36,748 bases of DNA from an uncultured Spirochaetia bacterium (GCA_947040495.1 CAMRBQ010000015.1:1-36748), one strand, 5' to 3'; counted from the first letter of the stretch, positions 17,888-27,822 are shown. Notes: generated from the sequence alone by a model not told the origin. Translations and numbers: made by a program.

Positions 17888-19354
17888 ATGAGTAAAGCAA
17901 TTGAAATAAATAATATGAGTTTTTCATATGAAGGTTCAAGCAAAGTATTGGATAATATAAATTTAAGTATAGAAGAAGGTTCTGTTATAGTACTTACAGG
18001 TCCATCAGGAAGCGGCAAAAGTACACTTACCAAAATTATAAATGGCCTCATACCACATTTTTATGAAGGTATATTAAGTGGTCAAATGTATTTATTTGGA
18101 AAAAATGCTAATGATATTGAAGATTGGCAACGTGGGCGTTATATAGGTAGTGTATTTCAAGACCCTAGAAGTCAATTTTTTTCAAATGAAGTAGCAGGAG
18201 AAATTGCTTTTGCCCGTGAAAATTATGGACTATCGCATGAAGAAATTGTTAGTAGAACTCATAAGTCTGCTAAAATGCTACAGTTAGAAGATACATTAAA
18301 AGATAAAATGCGTTTTTTGTCATATGGTATGAGACAGAAAGTAGCAATTGCTTCCGCTCATGCTATAGAACCTGTTATATATGTTATGGATGAACCTTCT
18401 GCCAATTTAGATATAGAGTCTACTCTTAATCTAGCTGATGAGATAAAAAGATTAAAAAAATTGGGCAAGACCATTTTAATAGCTGAGCATCGTTTGTTTT
18501 ATTTGAAAGATGTAGCTGATAGTATAATTTATTTAAAAGATGGTAAAATAGAGCAAATATTTACACCTAAACAAATGTTAGAATTAGAACATAAAAAAGT
18601 AAAATCTCTTGGGCTTAGAAGTATAGACATTGGGAGTATAAGAGTTGATAAAAATATGGCTGCATATTCAGGCAATGAAATAATGTTAGAAGTTAAAGCA
18701 TTAAATAAAAAATTTGCTCATAATTGTGTTGCAAAAGACATAGAGTTTACTTTTAAGCAAGGAGAAATTATAGCTTTAGTCGGCAGAAATGCTGTAGGTA
18801 AATCTAGTCTAGGAAAAATACTATCGGATTTAATAAAACAAGATTCGGGAAAGATTTTATATAAAAACAAAAAAATTGGAATAAAAAACAGACGAGCATT
18901 AGTTTGGTATATTATGCAAGATTTGGATAGTCAGCTTTTTGGAGAAGATTTAGTAGATGAATTATTGAAAGGCAAAAAGAAAACTAATACTCTTATAGAA
19001 AAAGCAGAAGCTATATTACGAGATTTAGATCTTTATCATTTAAAAGATCAACATCCAGGCACTTTTTCTGGTGGACAAAAACAAAGGCTTATTTTGGGTG
19101 TGGCTTTAATGTATGAATTTCCCATAATTATTCTAGATGAACCCACCAGTGGTCTTGACGGAAAAAACATGAGAAAAGTTGGTTCTCAAATCAAAAAAAT
19201 TGCTCAAAAGGGGCATACAATTTTAATGATAACCCATGATATGGAATGTGTGCTTTCTATATGCAGTCGAATCCTACATATGCAAGATGGAAAAATTACA
19301 AATGATTTTTATCTTGAAAATACTAATCAACTATTAAAAATCATTAAAGCATAG
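17888..19354 (+). CDS. ECF transporter fused double ATPase (EcfA1-EcfA2 in one chain)
   Basis: Two ABC ATPase domains are joined in 488 residues. Domain 1 (about 1-225) has Walker A GPSGSGKST (38-46), Q-loop VFQDPRSQFF, signature LSYGMRQ and Walker B VIYVMDEPSANLD, with H-loop AEH. Domain 2 (about 265-485) has Walker A GRNAVGKSS, signature FSGGQKQR, Walker B IIILDEPTSGLD and ITHD. The first signature departs from LSGGQ, as is common in such fused ATPases, while the second is nearly standard; the protein probably has two non-equivalent ATP sites. It powers the S/T complex encoded just upstream. No terminator was seen downstream. Confidence 0.9.
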   Translation: MSKAIEINNMSFSYEGSSKVLDNINLSIEEGSVIVLTGPSGSGKSTLTKIINGLIPHFYEGILSGQMYLFGKNANDIEDWQRGRYIGSVFQDPRSQFFSNEVAGEIAFARENYGLSHEEIVSRTHKSAKMLQLEDTLKDKMRFLSYGMRQKVAIASAHAIEPVIYVMDEPSANLDIESTLNLADEIKRLKKLGKTILIAEHRLFYLKDVADSIIYLKDGKIEQIFTPKQMLELEHKKVKSLGLRSIDIGSIRVDKNMAAYSGNEIMLEVKALNKKFAHNCVAKDIEFTFKQGEIIALVGRNAVGKSSLGKILSDLIKQDSGKILYKNKKIGIKNRRALVWYIMQDLDSQLFGEDLVDELLKGKKKTNTLIEKAEAILRDLDLYHLKDQHPGTFSGGQKQRLILGVALMYEFPIIILDEPTSGLDGKNMRKVGSQIKKIAQKGHTILMITHDMECVLSICSRILHMQDGKITNDFYLENTNQLLKIIKA

Positions 19355-19428
19355 CATAAAAAGAATGTCTATTATTACACTAATATTATAAAAGTACATT
19401 TTTTATAGTATTTAAATATGAATAAATA

Positions 19429-19457
19429 TTGAGAAATATCTTTTATAAATATATAAT
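19429..19457 (+). promoter_or_regulatory. Promoter of the NIF3-family gene
   Basis: TTGAGA (19429-19434) and TATAAT (19452-19457) are separated by 17 bases, about 35 bases before the ATG at 19491. The -10 is perfect and the -35 differs at one base. Confidence 0.72.
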
Positions 19458-19490
19458 GAGAGCAATAATTATGATTGAAGGATAACATAA

Positions 19491-20465
19491 ATGTCAAACG
19501 AATTAACAATAAAAGAATTTTATGAAGCTGCTTGTCAGGCTGCTATAGAAACCGACCCACGTGGAAAAGACAAAGTCATTAAATCTCTTACTGATGCCAA
19601 AAAAGAATATGAAAAAATGACAAATGAAAAAAAGAAAAAAAACTTTGATTTAGAAACATTGAAAAATCCATATGCCGATTCTAGAATATTATATGGTGAT
19701 ATAAATAAAAAAGTTTCAAAAGTAATATGTGGAATAGATTTGGAAGTAGGCGAACTCATGCTTACAGATAGGCTCAATGAAAAAGGAGCTAATATCGATT
19801 TTGCGATAGCTCATCACCCTGAAGGTTCTGCCCAAGCTAATTTTTATGATGTTATGTATATGCAAAGCGATATAATAGCAGATTGGGGTGTCCCTATAAA
19901 TAAATCGGAAGGTGCTACAAAAAAAAGGATGGCAGATATCGAAAAGCGTGTATCATCATCAAATCATATGCGTAGTGTAGATGCTGCCAAACTATTAGAT
20001 ATTGCCTATGCCTGTATGCATACATTTGCGGACAATCATGTTGCTACATTCCTAACAAATTTAATGGAAGAAAAAAAGCCTGAAAAAGTATCGGAAGTAG
20101 TAGAGATTATTGAAAGTATCGAAGAGTTCCAAATGGCTACAACAAATAATAACCCTCCAAAGATGTTTGCTGGTAGCGATAAAAATAGAGCGGGCAAAGT
20201 TATAGTTGATATGACAGGTGGTACAACTGCTGATGTTCAGGTTATGTCGCAACTTGCCAATGCTGGGGTTGGAACTATTATTGTTATGCATTTGCCTGAA
20301 GAGCATCGTAAAGAATGCGAAAAAAATTATATCAATGTTGTATGTGCTGGGCATATTGGTAGTGATAGCTTAGGGCTTAATTTAATGTTCAAAGCAATAA
20401 GAGATATTACAAAAAAAGATTTTGAAGTAGTGCCATGCTCTGGGCTTCTTTATATAAAAAGATAG
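19491..20465 (+). CDS. NIF3 (NGG1p-interacting factor 3) family protein
   Basis: The 324-residue protein has a helical N-terminus followed by a NIF3-like domain. Paired metal-binding histidines are seen in AIAHHPEG (H108-H109), the second metal-ligand region in YACMHTFADNH, and the C-terminal GHIGSDSLGLN, where the family has GHxxSE. The acidic ligand is therefore Asp rather than Glu. NIF3/YbgI proteins bind two metal ions in a toroidal hexamer; enzymatic activity is uncertain (GTP cyclohydrolase-like and hydrolase roles have been proposed). This protein is longer than the ~250-residue YbgI and has an inserted segment rich in EEKKPEKV. GAAGGAT lies before the ATG, and it has its own promoter. 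Confidence 0.8.
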   Translation: MSNELTIKEFYEAACQAAIETDPRGKDKVIKSLTDAKKEYEKMTNEKKKKNFDLETLKNPYADSRILYGDINKKVSKVICGIDLEVGELMLTDRLNEKGANIDFAIAHHPEGSAQANFYDVMYMQSDIIADWGVPINKSEGATKKRMADIEKRVSSSNHMRSVDAAKLLDIAYACMHTFADNHVATFLTNLMEEKKPEKVSEVVEIIESIEEFQMATTNNNPPKMFAGSDKNRAGKVIVDMTGGTTADVQVMSQLANAGVGTIIVMHLPEEHRKECEKNYINVVCAGHIGSDSLGLNLMFKAIRDITKKDFEVVPCSGLLYIKR

Positions 20466-20659
20466 ATATTTTATTGCAAAAATATATAAATAGACTAAAT
20501 ATATTGTAAACAATGCTTATATTGTATACTTTTTGCTTTAAATTATCTTTAACAAGATATTAATATAAATGGTTATACTATATAGAGGTTGTTATGAGTG
20601 ATGTATAATTATTTATAATATACTCTTAATAAAAAAAAATTATAACAGAGGTAAAGTAT

Positions 20660-21337
20660 ATGAAAAAAACAATGATATTCTTTTTGATGGCGTTTATGGT
20701 AGTTATAGCTTCTTGCGACACTTCAGACCCAACTTCAAATATTCCTATCAGCAAACCAGTTTCAGGTCAAATCCCTAGTATAAACAAACTAGTATTAGAA
20801 GGTACGCCTTTAAATGGCAGAATTATAAGCGAAATAAACTCTAGAACTACAAAAACAGAATATAATGCTTTACAGCGTTTATATGATACTGTTTGGTTTC
20901 AGACAGAGCAAGATGAAGACGATGGAGTTGTAGAAGTAGAAACAGAATTTCTTTTCTTCAAAAACATTGGTGGTATAGTTCAAATAGAAGAAAGAGAAAT
21001 AGAAAATGGTATTATGGAAGAGCCTGATAGCGATAGTGAATATGAAACACTTACAGAAACAGATTTCACTATAGATACTACAAAACTAAATGCTTTTGTC
21101 GCTAAAAACACAGAGTTTGAAAATGGCGTTGCAGATGATGAAGCAGAATGGGAAGGTTATTGGCTTAAAGATGCAACAACTCTTTATGTGATTGATGGTA
21201 ATCTTAAATCTGATGTAGTTAGAGACCTAACAGCAATGATAATACCTAATGCCGACTTAAGTCGATATGATGATAATAAATATCTCTTATCAGAAGATTC
21301 TACGATAGTAGGTATAGTTCCTAACCCAAGAAGCTAA
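20660..21337 (+). CDS. Hypothetical acidic lipoprotein
   Basis: Not recognised beyond its export signal: MKKTMIFFLMAFMVV followed by the lipobox-like IASC, with the lipidated Cys at 19. The mature part (about 206 residues) is acidic, has no further cysteines and is mixed in predicted strand and loop (TEFLFFKNIGGIVQIEE, ATTLYVIDGNL). It contains no repeat or known motif. GAGG precedes the ATG by about nine bases. A possible promoter TTGTTA-N19-TATAAT ends at 20619. A strong intrinsic terminator follows directly, so it is probably a single-gene transcript. It should sit in the outer or inner membrane facing the periplasm or the surface. Confidence 0.7.
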   Translation: MKKTMIFFLMAFMVVIASCDTSDPTSNIPISKPVSGQIPSINKLVLEGTPLNGRIISEINSRTTKTEYNALQRLYDTVWFQTEQDEDDGVVEVETEFLFFKNIGGIVQIEEREIENGIMEEPDSDSEYETLTETDFTIDTTKLNAFVAKNTEFENGVADDEAEWEGYWLKDATTLYVIDGNLKSDVVRDLTAMIIPNADLSRYDDNKYLLSEDSTIVGIVPNPRS

Positions 21338-21351
21338 ATTAATAATATAAA

Positions 21352-21386
21352 AAAGTCTCTCTTTTAATTAGGAGGGGCTTTTTTTT
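21352..21386 (+). terminator. Rho-independent terminator after the lipoprotein gene
   Basis: A 10-bp stem (AAAGTCTCTC with GAGGGGCTTT, two G-T pairs) around a 10-base loop is followed by a run of eight T. It lies 14 bases after the lipoprotein stop. Confidence 0.85.
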
Positions 21387-21437
21387 GATTAATTGAAACA
21401 TATTCTAGTATTGAACATAAAAATAGGCAAAATATAC

Positions 21438-21466
21438 TTGACAAAAATAATATTTTCTACATTATA
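21438..21466 (+). promoter_or_regulatory. Possible promoter of dprA-topA
   Basis: A perfect TTGACA (21438-21443) is followed after 17 to 19 bases by ATTATA/TATATA. The -10 is poorly defined. It is 50-60 bases before dprA and just after the lipoprotein terminator. Confidence 0.45.
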
Positions 21467-21496
21467 TATAAATTATTTTTATGTTTATATCTTAGT

Positions 21497-22771
21497 GTGA
21501 AAAATATGAATGAAAATACCAAAATATACCTCATAGCATTATATTGTATAAATGGCGTTGGGGATAAAAGTATCGCAAGCCTTATAGAACGCTATAGTTC
21601 TATCGAAAATATATTCTTAGATGATGAAAGTGGAATAGTAAATATATTAAAAACTGCTGTCGCAAGAAATAGAAACAGAAATTATACATTCACAAAAAAT
21701 GATATATTAGACAAAGCAAATAAAATAGTAGAGGCTTCGTATAAAAGAAATATTGAAATCGTTAGCATATTTGACAAAGACTATCCATTCAATTTAAAGC
21801 AAATAGATAATCCACCTTATATACTTTATGTAAAAGGCAATAAGAATGTTTTAAGGCGAAACTCAATATCTATAGTTGGGACGAGGCAGCCACAAAAAGT
21901 AAGTATCGATTATGCTTTTGAACTAGGCTCTGTATTATCAGCATTAAATATAACTGTTGTATCGGGCTTTGCAAAGGGCGTAGATACGGCAAGCCATTTG
22001 GGGGCGTTATCTGCCAATGGTAATACTATCGCTGTCTTTGGCAATGGTCTCGACTATATATACCCATCAGAAAATGCGAGAATATATGATAAAATGATTG
22101 AGCATTCCCTCATCATCAGTGAATTCCCAGTTGGAACAATGCCTGATAGAAGCCATTTCCCTAGAAGAAATAGGATAATATCTGGGCTCTCTTATGCTAC
22201 AGTTATGGTAGAAGCAGCGGCAAGGTCTGGTGCTTTAATAACCACAAACTTTGCATTAGAACATGGTAGGGATGTATTTATCGCTCCATACGATGAAACA
22301 AAAAACTATTTTTTTGGCAATCATAAGCTATATAAAGATGGTGCTATTATTGCAAATAGTGCTATAGATATAATAAATGAATTTGATGATATGTTTTCTG
22401 TAGATTCTGAATATATAAAAATGAAAACTCGATATTTTGAAAATGGGCAAATTAATAGTAATAATAAAAAAACAAATGTAGATAATGTAAATAATTCATT
22501 TATAGATAATGAAAATATTATAAGTATCAAAACAAAAAAAGAAGAACATAAAGAAGAACATAAAGAGATTAAAAAAGAATATGATATTTCGCTTCTAACC
22601 GAAAATGAGAAATCAATATTTAATACAATTTTAAAAAATAATAATATACATATAGATGATATTGCTAGAAAACTCAATATACCTGTAAATAATATTTCAA
22701 TGACTTTAATGCAGCTTGAAATAAAAGGTGTTATCAGGCAAAATCCGGGTAAATGTTATATATTAGAATAA
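21497..22771 (+). CDS. dprA: DNA-processing protein DprA
   Basis: DprA loads RecA on incoming single-stranded DNA during transformation. An N-terminal helix-hairpin-helix-like region is at about 5-45 (LIALYCINGVGDKSIASLI). The Rossmann-type DprA core is at ~90-295, with SIVGTRQP (125-132), VVSGFAKGVDTASH, FGNGLDYIYPSEN, FPRRNRIISGLS and EAAARSGALITTNFALEHGRDVF. A charged linker (KKEEHKEEHKE) leads to a C-terminal winged-helix domain (about 365-424, IDDIARKLNIP, VIRQNPGKCYILE). The start is GTG 21497 or ATG 21506; neither has a visible ribosome site. topA follows, a common pairing. No other competence genes are in the window. Confidence 0.92.
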   Translation: MKNMNENTKIYLIALYCINGVGDKSIASLIERYSSIENIFLDDESGIVNILKTAVARNRNRNYTFTKNDILDKANKIVEASYKRNIEIVSIFDKDYPFNLKQIDNPPYILYVKGNKNVLRRNSISIVGTRQPQKVSIDYAFELGSVLSALNITVVSGFAKGVDTASHLGALSANGNTIAVFGNGLDYIYPSENARIYDKMIEHSLIISEFPVGTMPDRSHFPRRNRIISGLSYATVMVEAAARSGALITTNFALEHGRDVFIAPYDETKNYFFGNHKLYKDGAIIANSAIDIINEFDDMFSVDSEYIKMKTRYFENGQINSNNKKTNVDNVNNSFIDNENIISIKTKKEEHKEEHKEIKKEYDISLLTENEKSIFNTILKNNNIHIDDIARKLNIPVNNISMTLMQLEIKGVIRQNPGKCYILE

Positions 22772-22804
22772 TAATAGGTAAATTTTTTGGGAGTGTTTAT
22801 AAAA

Positions 22805-24961
22805 ATGGCTAGCACAGTAAAAACTAAAAAAGCTACAAAAGCTAAAAAATCTGTAAAATCTATAAAAGATTCAAAGACAAAAGAAGTTAAAAAAAGGTCG
22901 CTTGTTATTGTCGAATCACCTGCTAAGGCAAAAACTATAAATAGATATTTGGGAAGTGATTATGTTGTACGCTCATCTATGGGGCATCTTATCGATTTGC
23001 CAAAAAGTCGAATGGCTATCGATATTGAAAATAATTTTGAACCTGAATATATAACAATAAGAGGGCGTGCAAAAATACTTAATGAGCTAAAAAAAGAAGC
23101 AAAAAAATCTACAGAAATATTACTAGCATCAGACGACGATAGAGAGGGAGAAAGTATTGCATGGCATATAAAAAATGTCTTAGAAAAAAACACAAAAGAT
23201 GTCCCTATAAAAAGAATAGTATTTCATGAAATAACAAAAGATGCACTTATTGAATCTATAAAAAATCCAAGAGATATAGATATATCAAAAGTCAATGCAC
23301 AAAAAGCAAGAAGAGTACTCGATAGAATAGTCGGCTATAATCTAAGCCCGCTCCTATGGGAAAAAATAAAAAGAGGGCTTTCTGCTGGCAGGGTACAAAG
23401 TGTTGCTTTAAAATTTATTGTCGAAAGAGAAGAAGAAATAGAAAGTTTTGTTCCACAAGAATACTGGAGCTATGATGTTGAGCTAAGCCATAAAAGTAAA
23501 AAATTTATAGCCGCCTTTCAAAAGTATGATGGACAAAAAAGAGAGTTCAAAAATGAAACCGAAATCAAATCTCTTATAGATGAAATCGATGGCAAAAAAT
23601 TTGAAGTCACAAATATAGAAAGTAAAGAAAAAAGCCGCAACCCATTAGCACCATATACAACAAGTAAATTGCAACAAGCGGCAAGTACAAACTTAAATTT
23701 CAATTCATCAAAAACAATGCAAGTCGCACAAGGGTTGTATGAAGGTATCGATATAAATGGCGAGCCTACTGGACTTATAACATATATGCGTACAGATTCT
23801 ACACGTATATCTCCCGTCGCACAAGCCGCTGCCGCTGAGTTTATCAAAAAAACATATGGGGAGCAATATCTACCCGAACAACCGCCGATATATAGTGTTA
23901 AAAAAAATGCCCAAGATGCCCATGAAGCCATAAGACCTACAGATGTAAACCTCACACCTGAAAAAATGAAAGGACATCTAAAGCCCGAACAATATAAATT
24001 ATATAAACTTATTTGGGAAAGATTTGTTTCATCTCAAATGCTTGCTGCAAAAATAAAAACAAATAAAGCTACCATAAAAGCAGGCAAAGCAGAGTTTAGT
24101 GTATCTTCATCAAAAATTGAATTTGAAGGATTCATGAAAGCACTCACCCTTGCAAAAGATGATAAAGAAAAATCTCTTAGCATGCCGCTATTTGCAATTG
24201 GCGATATATGTGAGTTTATAGAGCATATACCATTACAGCATTTTACCCAGCCGCCACCAAGATATAATGATGCATCTTTGGTAAAGGTATTAGAAGAATC
24301 TGGAATCGGACGCCCTTCTACATATGCCCCAACAATAAGAACGATTATAGCAAGGCATTATGTACAACGTAAAGTGAAACAAATTGTACCAACAGAGCTT
24401 GGCAAACTTGTCGATGAGCTAATAAGTGATAATTTCTCAACCCTTATCGATACCAAATTCACAGCAAATATGGAAGCAAAATTAGATGAAGTAGAAGAAG
24501 ATAATATTACTTGGAATAAAGTTATAGGCGATTTCTATCCAAACTTTTTAAATACCGTTAATCAAGCAAGTGATAATATAAAAAATATGAAAAACTTCTT
24601 TGATGAAAAAACAGATAAAGTTTGTGAGAAATGCGGGCAACCTATGGTGAAAAAACTTGGACGCTTTGGATTCTTTCTTGCATGTTCTGGCTTCCCTGAT
24701 TGTAGAAATACAAAAAGTATATCATTAGGTATATGTCCAAAATGTGGTGGCGATATTACATTAAAACGCTCGAAAAGAGGCAGAGAATTTTATGGATGTT
24801 CAAAATATCCAAATTGTGATTTTGTCAGTTGGGATAAACCTATAGAAGAGAAATGTATAAAATGCGGCTCTACTATGGTCGAAAAAATTGGTAAAGAAAA
24901 AAAGATTACACATAAATGTATAAATGAGGAATGCGGATATCAAGTTGAAATAAATGAATAA
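22805..24961 (+). CDS. topA: DNA topoisomerase I
   Basis: This type IA topoisomerase relaxes negative supercoils. From the ATG at 22805 (GGGAG about 11 bases upstream; a TTG at 22787 in frame is less likely) it has 718 residues. A basic Lys-rich tail of ~30 residues leads into the TOPRIM domain with VIVESPAKAKTI and DDDREGESIAWH (around 110-121). The catalytic tyrosine is Y327 in GLITYMRTDS. HEAIRPTD and GIGRPSTYAPTI follow. The C-terminus holds three zinc-ribbon units starting CEKCGQPMV, CPKCGGDI and CIKCGSTMV, the last ending in HKC and ECGY. Complete and ordinary in length. It lies 33 bases after dprA. Confidence 0.96.
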   Translation: MASTVKTKKATKAKKSVKSIKDSKTKEVKKRSLVIVESPAKAKTINRYLGSDYVVRSSMGHLIDLPKSRMAIDIENNFEPEYITIRGRAKILNELKKEAKKSTEILLASDDDREGESIAWHIKNVLEKNTKDVPIKRIVFHEITKDALIESIKNPRDIDISKVNAQKARRVLDRIVGYNLSPLLWEKIKRGLSAGRVQSVALKFIVEREEEIESFVPQEYWSYDVELSHKSKKFIAAFQKYDGQKREFKNETEIKSLIDEIDGKKFEVTNIESKEKSRNPLAPYTTSKLQQAASTNLNFNSSKTMQVAQGLYEGIDINGEPTGLITYMRTDSTRISPVAQAAAAEFIKKTYGEQYLPEQPPIYSVKKNAQDAHEAIRPTDVNLTPEKMKGHLKPEQYKLYKLIWERFVSSQMLAAKIKTNKATIKAGKAEFSVSSSKIEFEGFMKALTLAKDDKEKSLSMPLFAIGDICEFIEHIPLQHFTQPPPRYNDASLVKVLEESGIGRPSTYAPTIRTIIARHYVQRKVKQIVPTELGKLVDELISDNFSTLIDTKFTANMEAKLDEVEEDNITWNKVIGDFYPNFLNTVNQASDNIKNMKNFFDEKTDKVCEKCGQPMVKKLGRFGFFLACSGFPDCRNTKSISLGICPKCGGDITLKRSKRGREFYGCSKYPNCDFVSWDKPIEEKCIKCGSTMVEKIGKEKKITHKCINEECGYQVEINE

Positions 24962-24994
24962 AATAATTTATATCTATTTATAGAAGAGAGTTTA

Positions 24995-26179
24995 ATGAAG
25001 ATATTTTTGATATTTTTTTTTATAAGTAATCTAGTTGTATTTTCAAATAATACTATAAGCTCTTCTTATTCGTACCCAATAAAAAATGATAAAATTAATA
25101 TTATATCTATACTAGATGCATATGATATTAACTACAAATATGACGCTATTTTACATAAGCTTAGTATAGAACACTATAATTATAGAGCAAACTTTATTGA
25201 TGGGCAAAAATTCTATTTTTTAGATGGAAATCTTTCTACTACAGATAATATTCCATCTTCAGAAATAGATGGCTTTTATATAGATACAGATACTACAAAA
25301 ATAATTGTAAGTAAAATATTAGATGATGATATAAATATTTTTGAAAAAAGTATTGGCTCTGTCGATTTGCTCTATATAGAAAATCTATCAAAAAAAGATG
25401 AAAAAAAAATATCAAGGGTATTACCTCAAATAAATGAAAGTACAAGCACTACAATTGATGTTATAATTATAGATGCAGGGCATGGTGGCAAAGACTCTGG
25501 TGCTGTTGCTATAAATGAAAAATATGAAAAAGATATTACTCTTGAATATTCAAAGGCTTTATTTCAAGAACTAAAAAAAAGGCTGCCAAAAAAAACGATA
25601 AAACTCACAAGAGATGATGATTATTTTATAAGCCTAGAAGATAGACCGTATATGGCTAATGAATATATAGACATTGGTACAGATAACCCAAAAAATGGCC
25701 TATTTATAAGCATTCATGCCAATGCCTCTATTAACAAAAATGCACGTGGGTTTGAAATATTTTTTCTTTCTGCTGATGAAACTAGTGAATACTCTAGAAG
25801 TATAGCAAAGTTTGAAAATAATCCTAGTATAAAATTAAAAAATACAAATATAACAAATTATACTGAAAGCCTTTATTCATATATGTTAATAGAGCAATAT
25901 CAAAAAGAAAGTAGATATATGGCTGAACTTATTGGCAAAGAAATATTAAAAATAGAAAGTATATATGAAAGAGCTACCACTGTAAAGAGTGCACTTTTTT
26001 ATGTTTTGAAAGGGGCTTTAATGCCTGCTGTTCTTATCGAAATAGGTTTTATAACAAATCAAAAAGACATCGATTTAATTAGTACTCAAAAATTTAAAAA
26101 TGATTTTATAAAAAAGACCGCTGATGGAATAGTCGATTTTGTTAATGATTTTGAAAAGACAAAAGGCTTCACAGAATAA
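24995..26179 (+). CDS. N-acetylmuramoyl-L-alanine amidase, exported
   Basis: This zinc amidase of the AmiC/Amidase_3 type cleaves between MurNAc and the stem peptide. A signal peptide (1-18) is followed by a ~100-residue N-terminal domain (ISILDAYDINYKYDAILHKLS) that resembles the substrate- or wall-binding domains found before amidases. The catalytic domain at ~155-385 has IIDAGHGGKDSGA (zinc ligand H163), EKYEKDI with the Glu ligand, ISIHANAS (H241) and VLIEIGFITN (catalytic E349). All key residues are present, so it should be active in cell separation or wall turnover. It follows topA by 33 bases and converges on murJ. Confidence 0.92.
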   Translation: MKIFLIFFFISNLVVFSNNTISSSYSYPIKNDKINIISILDAYDINYKYDAILHKLSIEHYNYRANFIDGQKFYFLDGNLSTTDNIPSSEIDGFYIDTDTTKIIVSKILDDDINIFEKSIGSVDLLYIENLSKKDEKKISRVLPQINESTSTTIDVIIIDAGHGGKDSGAVAINEKYEKDITLEYSKALFQELKKRLPKKTIKLTRDDDYFISLEDRPYMANEYIDIGTDNPKNGLFISIHANASINKNARGFEIFFLSADETSEYSRSIAKFENNPSIKLKNTNITNYTESLYSYMLIEQYQKESRYMAELIGKEILKIESIYERATTVKSALFYVLKGALMPAVLIEIGFITNQKDIDLISTQKFKNDFIKKTADGIVDFVNDFEKTKGFTE

Positions 26180-26192
26180 AAATTATTAATAG

Positions 26193-26218
26193 AAAAATAC
26201 TAATGGCGTATTTTTTTT
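26193..26218 (+). terminator. AT-rich intrinsic terminator after the amidase gene
   Basis: An 8-bp stem AAAAATAC/GTATTTTT with a 7-base loop TAATGGC ends in a T run. It lies 13 bases after the amidase stop and overlaps the last codons and stop of the convergent murJ. The stem is mostly A-T, so it is weaker than the terminator at 21352. Confidence 0.5.
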
Positions 26219-27804
26219 AGTATTAAATTAAGCAAAAATATAAAATCTTTATTTCTAAAAATAATATTAAAAAGTACATATACCAAAACTGCTAATGCTA
26301 TTATAGGCATAAGCCTCATTGTAAGTGATAGCCTTGTTAATTGTATATCTATAAAAAAGTATTTTGCAATATAGATAAATAACCCCATAACTATTGTAGA
26401 TAAAATTGTCGGTAATATTTTTAGCAGTTCAACAAATGTATTTTTTAATAAAAGCCTTTTTCTAAGTAAAAAATACAATACAAAAAATGAAATAATATTT
26501 GCAGATACACTCGCAATACTAATACCTTTTATATCTGTTTTTAATACAAATATACAAATACATCCAACACTAGTATTTATTATAAAAGCAAACAAGGCAA
26601 CATATACAGGCGTCTTGCTATCTTTCATTGCATAAAACGATTGCACTAATATTCTATATGAGGCTACAAAAAATAATGATATAGACAAATATTTTAATGC
26701 TGTACTCACAAGATTTACAGAATCTACTCCAAACATTCCAGAGCCAAATAACATACTTACAATCTGATTTGAAAGCATGATAAAACCAATCATAGCAGGT
26801 ATTGTCGACAAGGCTACAAAGCGTATCGAATAAAATAGTGAACTCTTTACATCATCTATCCTATTTTCTACAATAGCCTTACTTAATGTCGGAAGCATTA
26901 CAGTAGCTATACTTACAGCAAATACACCAAGTACAAGTTCATGTAATCTAGTAGCATAAACAATAGCAGATATTCTACCCTCCCCTATTGAGCCCGCCAA
27001 AAACGTAGAAACTAATAAATTTATTTGATATATGCTTGAACCAAATATCCCAGGGATAAATAATTTGAGCATCCTTTTTATGTCTTTATCTTTGAATGAC
27101 ACTTTTATACCAATATTATAGCCATGCCTTTTTAAGAACGGCAACTGATATACAAATTGTATAATCCCACCAAGCAAAACAGCTACAGATAAAACATAAA
27201 CTATATTAAAATATATATCGGGCAAAACATCAGGCAATAAAAAATAAAAAATACTAACCAACGTTATTATACATATATTAAATAAGATAGGGCTTGCCGC
27301 AGGTATAGTATATACATTATGTATATTAAGCATGGCTTGAATCATAGCAGCTAACGATATAAATAACAGATATGGAAACATTATCATACTTAGACGGCTT
27401 GCGAGATTTAATGCTTCGACATTTCCACTTGCCGATGTATAGAGAAGCCTAACCAAATATGGTGAAATTATTACCCCCAATATAGTTATAGCCAGTACAA
27501 CAAATAACAAAAGAGTAAAAGCCGATTTGAAAAATATAGCACTCTCTTCCTTACTGCGATTTTTTTCAACATCAGTAAATATAGGGATAAAACTAACACT
27601 CATATTCCCTTCAGCAAATAGTCGCCTAAGTAAATTTGGTATCATAAAACCTATCGCAAAGCTATCGGCTATAAATGAAGTACCAAATATATAAGCCTGA
27701 AGCTGGTCACGCAAAAGCCCCAACACTCTACTGATTGTTGTTATGACAGACATTTTTAGCGATGAGCTGGCTATATTCTTCTTTTCTTTTGTTTGTATTA
27801 TCAT
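26200..27804 (-). CDS. murJ: Lipid II flippase MurJ (MviN family)
   Basis: This 534-residue protein has about fourteen membrane helices and the N-terminal MurJ signature (SSSLKMSVITTISRVLGLLRDQLQAYIFG). ADSFAIGFMIPNLLRRLFAEGNMSVSFIPIF with the conserved RR and E/N follows, and later PTLSKAI and the FYAMKDSKTPV loop. MurJ moves lipid II across the inner membrane for peptidoglycan synthesis. Only weak ribosome-site sequence precedes the ATG. An 81-base inverted repeat lies in the 90-base gap upstream, between this gene and the RadC-like gene on the same strand. It converges on the amidase gene, another wall gene, and is about 20 bases from its stop. Confidence 0.94.
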   Translation of the reverse strand: MIIQTKEKKNIASSSLKMSVITTISRVLGLLRDQLQAYIFGTSFIADSFAIGFMIPNLLRRLFAEGNMSVSFIPIFTDVEKNRSKEESAIFFKSAFTLLLFVVLAITILGVIISPYLVRLLYTSASGNVEALNLASRLSMIMFPYLLFISLAAMIQAMLNIHNVYTIPAASPILFNICIITLVSIFYFLLPDVLPDIYFNIVYVLSVAVLLGGIIQFVYQLPFLKRHGYNIGIKVSFKDKDIKRMLKLFIPGIFGSSIYQINLLVSTFLAGSIGEGRISAIVYATRLHELVLGVFAVSIATVMLPTLSKAIVENRIDDVKSSLFYSIRFVALSTIPAMIGFIMLSNQIVSMLFGSGMFGVDSVNLVSTALKYLSISLFFVASYRILVQSFYAMKDSKTPVYVALFAFIINTSVGCICIFVLKTDIKGISIASVSANIISFFVLYFLLRKRLLLKNTFVELLKILPTILSTIVMGLFIYIAKYFFIDIQLTRLSLTMRLMPIIALAVLVYVLFNIIFRNKDFIFLLNLILKKIRH

Positions 27805-27822
27805 ATAAATATATTTTAAATA

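Noticed and set aside
19380-19420. Pairing between ATTATAAAAGTAC and its imperfect reverse nearby as a terminator for the ECF operon
   Set aside because: Imperfect, A+T only and without a following T tract.
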